Shown: positions 5,174 to 8,345 of the stretch, piece after piece
Layout of the letters: each line of letters starts with the position of its first letter
How positions within the stretch are numbered: the stretch's first letter is position 1
Assembly (NCBI GenBank): GCA_023445495.1
Contig: JAEXLC010000299.1
Span: 1 to 8,345 of the forward strand
Reading direction: 5' to 3'
Length of the DNA: 8,345 bases
Source: Pseudomonadota bacterium
GTDB lineage: Bacteria > Pseudomonadota > Alphaproteobacteria > Sphingomonadales > Sphingomonadaceae
The notes under the pieces: generated by a model
Database searches by the model: none
What the model saw: only the letters and a program-made list of their open reading frames with translations
What the model was told of the DNA's origin: nothing
Translations under genes and position numbers: made by a program

Positions 5174-5773
5174 GTGACAGCCATCGTCGCCTGTAATCTG
5201 GAGATACCCGGCCTGGCCGAGGCCGCTGCCGCACGCGGCCTGGGGCTCGTGCGGTTCGTGCCGGGTGTGGCGGCCGATGCAGCGCTGGTTCGGGGGAAGC
5301 CGGAAACGATCGCGCGCATCCACGCGATCGGCTGGCAAGGCCCGCTGCTGCTGCTCCTGTCCGGCAGCGGCGGGATCGCGGAGGCGCTGGATGCGGGGGC
5401 CGAGGACGCGATGCCCGCTTCGGCCGGCGCCGAGGAAATCGCTGCCCGGCTGGCCGCGCGTATCCGGCGGCGGCCCGAGATCGTGCTGGGCGAACTGCGC
5501 ATCGATCCGGTCGAGCGGCGGGTGACGCGGGCGGGACATCTGATCCGGCTGCTGCCCCGCGAATATGCGCTGCTGCTGCATCTCGTGCGCCAGGGAGAAC
5601 GGCCGACAGGGCGGAATGAGCTGCTGTCCGCGGTGTGGGGGCTGGGCTTCGATCCCGGCACCAATGTTGTCGAGGTGCATGTCTCGAGACTGCGTGCGAA
5701 GCTCGATCGCGGCTTTGCGATTCCTATGCTGCGCACCGACAAGGGGCGCGGCTACCGGTTGTGCGCGGCGTGA
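5174..5773 (+). CDS. Winged-helix (OmpR-type) regulator with degenerate receiver domain
   Basis: This 199-residue DNA-binding protein has a C-terminal OmpR/PhoB-type winged helix (about 102-197). It shows LGELRIDPVERRVTRAG, then LLPREYALLLHLVRQG, the recognition-helix region NVVEVHVSRLRAKLDRG (164-180), and the wing LRTDKGRGYRL. The N-terminal 100 residues follow a receiver-domain outline: a first strand TAIVACNL, LLLLSG (59-64) where the conserved Thr/Ser strand lies, and ALDAGAEDAMP (71-81), matching the usual ALxxGADDYxxKP. However, the acidic pair after strand 1, the phospho-acceptor Asp and the conserved Lys are missing, so phosphorylation is unlikely. The start is GTG 5174, the only start after an in-frame stop at 5132; it lacks a good ribosome site. 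It sits 48 bp after the cupin-like gene on the same strand and may be co-transcribed with the cassette or regulate it. Confidence 0.85.
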   Translation: MTAIVACNLEIPGLAEAAAARGLGLVRFVPGVAADAALVRGKPETIARIHAIGWQGPLLLLLSGSGGIAEALDAGAEDAMPASAGAEEIAARLAARIRRRPEIVLGELRIDPVERRVTRAGHLIRLLPREYALLLHLVRQGERPTGRNELLSAVWGLGFDPGTNVVEVHVSRLRAKLDRGFAIPMLRTDKGRGYRLCAA

Positions 5774-5817
5774 TCGCGCCGCTATCGTGGCCCCCATATA
5801 CAGGAGAGAGCCAAGCC

Positions 5818-6609
5818 ATGACCGAGCAGCGCGTCACGATCGAGATCCAGGACGGCATAGCAGACGTAAGGCTGGCCCGGCCGGACAAGCTCAACGCGAT
5901 CGACCCGGCAATGTTCGCCGGCATCATCGCCGCCATCGCCCGGCTGGAGCAGGAGCCCGGCCTGCGCGCCGTCGTCCTTTCCGGCGAGGGGCGCGGCTTC
6001 TGCGCCGGGCTCGACATGGCGAGCATGGCGCAGAGCGGGCTGGGCGGCGCCAAGGACCTCGACATCGCCGCGCGCACCCATGGCCTGGCCAATGATTACC
6101 AGCAGGTCGCCTGGGGCTGGCGCACGCTGCCGGTACCGGTGATCGCCGCGATCCACGGCGTCGCGTTCGGCGGCGGGCTGCAGATCGCCAGCGGCGCGGA
6201 CGTGCGCATCGCGGCGCCGGGCACCCGCCTGTCGGTGATGGAGATGAAATGGGGCATCGTGCCCGACATGGCCGGCTATGCGCTGTGGCGCGGCAATGTC
6301 CGCGACGACGCGCTGCGCGAGCTGGCCTATACCGCGCGCGAGTTCGAGGCCGAGGAAGCCCGGCAACTCGGCTTCGTCTCCCGCATCGCCGAGGACCCGC
6401 ACGCCGAGGCGATGGCGCTGGCCCGAGCGATCGCCGGGCGCAACCCGCACGCGATCCGCGCCGCCAAGCGGCTTGCCAATTTGGAGGGCGGCGCCGGCGA
6501 GATCCTGCTTGCCGAGAGCCGCGAACAGGCCGCGCTGCTGCGCACGCCCAACCAGATCGAAGCAGTGATGGCGAACATGCAGAAGCGCCCGCCGGCGTTC
6601 ACGGACTGA
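5818..6609 (+). CDS. Crotonase-superfamily protein (enoyl-CoA hydratase/isomerase family)
   Basis: ATG 5818 has AGGAGAG ten bases upstream and yields 263 residues, the normal size of a cytoplasmic crotonase. An upstream in-frame ATG would read through the regulator gene and was rejected. Signatures are RPDKLNAIDPAMF (21-33), the CoA/oxyanion segment GRGFCAGLDM (58-67), HGVAFGGGLQIASGADVRI (113-131), and LSVMEMKWGIVPDMAG (138-153). In mitochondrial enoyl-CoA hydratase the two catalytic Glu residues align here with Gln122 and Glu142. Asp150 aligns with the third acidic residue of dienoyl-CoA isomerase. Loss of the first Glu argues against a simple hydratase, so isomerase or another crotonase reaction is more likely. 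The 44-bp gap after the regulator may hold its own promoter (CATATAC at 5795-5801 resembles a -10 box, no clear -35). Its 3' end overlaps the convergent DUF427 gene. Confidence 0.9.
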   Translation: MTEQRVTIEIQDGIADVRLARPDKLNAIDPAMFAGIIAAIARLEQEPGLRAVVLSGEGRGFCAGLDMASMAQSGLGGAKDLDIAARTHGLANDYQQVAWGWRTLPVPVIAAIHGVAFGGGLQIASGADVRIAAPGTRLSVMEMKWGIVPDMAGYALWRGNVRDDALRELAYTAREFEAEEARQLGFVSRIAEDPHAEAMALARAIAGRNPHAIRAAKRLANLEGGAGEILLAESREQAALLRTPNQIEAVMANMQKRPPAFTD

Positions 6610-6967
6610 CGTCGATCGCCTCGACCCGGTCGGGATAGAAAGCGAGATGGCCGCGGATCGCCTCGACCGCGGCATAGGGTGATTCATAGCTCCACACCGC
6701 GTTCTCGCGGCCGCCGATCACCGAATAATAGGACGCGTCGCCCTTGTACGGGCAGTAGCTGGCATGCGCGGTCGGCTCGAGCAGCGCCATGTCGGCGTCC
6801 GCGCGCGGGATGTAGAGGACCGGCGGATAACTGGCCTCGCGCAGTTCGAGCGCGCGGCGCGTATCGGCGATCACCTGGCCGGCGGCGCGGACAATGACAT
6901 GCGCGTCCGAACACGTGATCGTGATCGGATGATCGGGCCCGGGAATCAGGATCGGCTTGCTTACCAT
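6599..6967 (-). CDS. DUF427 domain protein
   Basis: This 122-residue protein matches the DUF427 family, small cytoplasmic beta-rich proteins of unknown biochemical role. Typical segments are HVIVRAAGQVIADTRRALEL (23-42), YPPVLYIPRADADMALL (47-63), the hallmark YCPYKGDASYY (71-81) and, near the end, AFYPDRVEAIDV. ATG 6967 is supported by GGAGGT six bases upstream. It is transcribed towards the crotonase gene, and the two coding regions overlap tail to tail by 11 bp (6599-6609), leaving no room for a terminator between them. It is divergent from the thiolase gene with a 104-bp spacer. The family call is firm; function remains unassigned. Confidence 0.9.
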   Translation of the reverse strand: MVSKPILIPGPDHPITITCSDAHVIVRAAGQVIADTRRALELREASYPPVLYIPRADADMALLEPTAHASYCPYKGDASYYSVIGGRENAVWSYESPYAAVEAIRGHLAFYPDRVEAIDVSP

Positions 6968-6987
6968 CGACTACCTCCGGCCGGCGA

Positions 6988-7034
6988 TATGGGGCGGCGC
7001 GAGGCCATTGCAATCGCCCCGCCACGCCGCCATA
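6988..7034. promoter_or_regulatory. Imperfect inverted repeat around ATTGCAAT in the divergent promoter region
   Basis: In the spacer between the DUF427 and thiolase genes, TATGGGGCGGCG (6988-6999) and CGCCGCCATA (7025-7034) form an inverted repeat broken by a two-base insertion in the left arm. The interior holds the perfect 8-bp palindrome ATTGCAAT (7007-7014). It is a candidate shared control region for the two divergent genes; no promoter hexamers could be assigned. Confidence 0.3.
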
Positions 7035-7071
7035 CCGCATCTTCGAAAAAGAACCGGGAAAGGGTGCCAGC

Positions 7072-8265
7072 ATGCGTGAAGCAGTGATCGTCTCGACCGC
7101 GCGGACGGGGGTCGGCAAGGCGGGCCGCGGCTATTTCAACGACACCGAGGCACCGGTGCTCGCTGCGCATGTGATGAACGCCGCGGTGGAGCGCGCCGGC
7201 ATCGATCCGGCGCGGATCGACGACGTGTTCTACGGCATGGGCAACCAATGGGGCACCGAGGGCGGCAACATGGCGCGGATGGCGCTGTTCGCCGCCGGGC
7301 TGCCGCACAGCGTTCCGGCCTTCAGCCTCGACCGGAAATGCGGTTCGGGGCTGACCGCGATCGCCCTTGCCGCCCGATCGATCATGACCGACGAGATCGA
7401 CGTGGCGCTGGCCGGCGGCATGGAATCGATCAGCCTGACGATGAAGAACGCCCCTCGCTATGTGAACCAGTCGGTGATCGGCAAGGTGCCGGCGGCATAT
7501 ATCCCGATGATCGAGACCGCCGAGATCGTCGCCGAGCGCTATGGCATCAGCCGCGAAGCACAGGATGTATTTTCCGCAGCGAGCCAGCAGCGCGCTGCCG
7601 CCGGGCTGGCGAATGGCGCGTTCGCCGAGGAGATCGTGCCGATCACGGTGGAGAAGGCGCTGTTCGACAAGGAAGGCAACCGCACCGGCAGCGAGACGGT
7701 GACCGTCACCCAGGACGAGGGCATCCGCGCCGGCACCACCGCCGAAGTGCTTGGCACGCTCAAGACGGTCTGGAAGGACGGGCAGTTCGTCAAGGAAGGC
7801 AAGTACATCACGGCGGGCAATGCCAGCCAGCTTTCCGACGGCGCCGCCGCCCAGATCCTGATGGACCGCAAGACCGCCGAGGCCGAGGGCAAGGAGATAC
7901 TGGGCATCTATCGCGGCTTCCAGGCCGCCGGCTGCGAGCCCGAGGAGATGGGGATCGGCCCGGTCTTCGCGGTGCCGAAGCTGCTCCAGCGGGCGGGTCT
8001 CAAGGTCGAGGATATCGGCCTGTGGGAGATCAACGAAGCCTTTGCCAGCCAGTGCCTCTATTGCCGCGACACGCTGGGGATCGATCCCGACAGGCTCAAC
8101 GTCAATGGCGGCGCCATCGCGATCGGCCACCCCTTCGGGATGAGCGGATCGCGGCTGGTGGGCCATGCGCTGATCGAGGGGCGCAAGCGCGGGGTGCGCT
8201 ATGTGGTGGTCTCGATGTGCACCGCCGGGGGGATGGGGGCTGCTGGGTTGTTCGAGCTTCCCTGA
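7072..8265 (+). CDS. Thiolase (acetyl-CoA C-acyltransferase family)
   Basis: This 397-residue protein has full thiolase length and all catalytic parts. Thiolases either cleave 3-ketoacyl-CoA with CoA at the end of beta-oxidation or condense two acyl-CoAs. The nucleophile is Cys90 in LDRKCGSGLTAI. LAGGMESIS lies at 113-121 and GNASQLSDGAAA at 249-260. NEAFA (321-325) and GGAIAIGHPFGMSG (346-359) supply Asn321 and His353, and Cys383 in SMCTAGGMGAA is the acid/base cysteine. The usual CxGGG reads CTAGG, a small variation. HPFG, in place of HPLG, is seen in many degradative thiolases, so beta-oxidation-type acyl cleavage is favoured over acetoacetyl-CoA synthesis, but chain length cannot be read. 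ATG 7072 has AAAGGG seven bases upstream. It is a single gene here, separated from the crotonase gene by the oppositely oriented DUF427 gene. Confidence 0.93.
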   Translation: MREAVIVSTARTGVGKAGRGYFNDTEAPVLAAHVMNAAVERAGIDPARIDDVFYGMGNQWGTEGGNMARMALFAAGLPHSVPAFSLDRKCGSGLTAIALAARSIMTDEIDVALAGGMESISLTMKNAPRYVNQSVIGKVPAAYIPMIETAEIVAERYGISREAQDVFSAASQQRAAAGLANGAFAEEIVPITVEKALFDKEGNRTGSETVTVTQDEGIRAGTTAEVLGTLKTVWKDGQFVKEGKYITAGNASQLSDGAAAQILMDRKTAEAEGKEILGIYRGFQAAGCEPEEMGIGPVFAVPKLLQRAGLKVEDIGLWEINEAFASQCLYCRDTLGIDPDRLNVNGGAIAIGHPFGMSGSRLVGHALIEGRKRGVRYVVVSMCTAGGMGAAGLFELP

Positions 8266-8293
8266 CGCAATTTACCCACCCTATCCTGAAACC

Positions 8294-8315
8294 GTCATCC
8301 CGGCGGAAGCCGGGG
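8294..8315 (+). repeat. GTCATCCCGGC-type intergenic palindrome, possible terminator
   Basis: Twenty-nine bases after the thiolase stop, CCCGGC (8299-8304) and GCCGGG (8309-8314) form a 6-bp stem closed by a GGAA (GNRA-type) loop, preceded by GTCAT. This resembles the short palindromes dispersed between genes in sphingomonad and other alphaproteobacterial genomes. It could end thiolase transcription, though a G-run instead of a T-run follows. Confidence 0.5.
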
Positions 8316-8345
8316 GGTCGGGGGGGGCCGGTGTCGGGCCCGCGC
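8309..8345. other. G-run low-complexity tract at the window edge
   Basis: Runs of six and eight G separated by TC, then further GG and GGG runs, fill the last bases. No gene is visible. The tract could fold as a G-quadruplex on the plus strand, and homopolymers like these are prone to sequencing length errors. Confidence 0.4.

Noticed and set aside
3713..5797. 694-codon open frame on the minus strand
   Set aside because: It lies antisense to the cassette and regulator genes. Its Arg/Ala/Gln-rich composition is typical of a codon-bias shadow in GC-rich DNA, and it has no recognisable domain or ribosome site.

Overview
This GC-rich window (strong G/C third-position bias, long spurious antisense reading frames, GTG starts, short gaps and overlapping genes) looks like the chromosome of an alphaproteobacterium. 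Gene content and style fit a sphingomonad such as Sphingomonas; this assignment is inference. No rRNA, tRNA, CRISPR array, transposase or integrase was seen.

Layout. Positions 1-463 (minus) hold the N-terminal part of an exported protein that looks like an S9-type peptidase or propeller hydrolase and runs off the window. A spacer with two identical 8-bp palindromes separates it from a divergent lipoprotein of the PQQ-dependent aldose-dehydrogenase (GSDH) family (674-1915, plus). About 300 bp of gene-free but hairpin-rich DNA follows. Next come two translationally coupled hotdog (PaaI-like) thioesterase genes on the minus strand (3025 to 2214).

Divergent from them is the most unusual part of the window, a tightly packed plus-strand cassette at 3151-5125. 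It encodes a 53-residue acidic/hydrophobic small protein, a 316-residue unknown protein with a HEAT-like C-terminus, and a 292-residue protein with a cupin-like metal site (HxH, Glu, His) and a similar C-terminus. The three genes overlap end to start. An OmpR-type winged-helix regulator with a degenerate receiver domain lies 48 bp downstream (5174-5773). I could not assign the cassette to a named system. A peptide-modifying or peptide-dependent oxygenase system is a hypothesis only.

The right end is acyl-CoA metabolism: a crotonase-fold protein (5818-6609), a small DUF427 protein on the minus strand whose 3' end overlaps the crotonase gene, and a thiolase (7072-8265). With the two thioesterases this makes a loose fatty-acyl/CoA theme. 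The window ends in a hairpin resembling dispersed intergenic palindromes, followed by long G runs.
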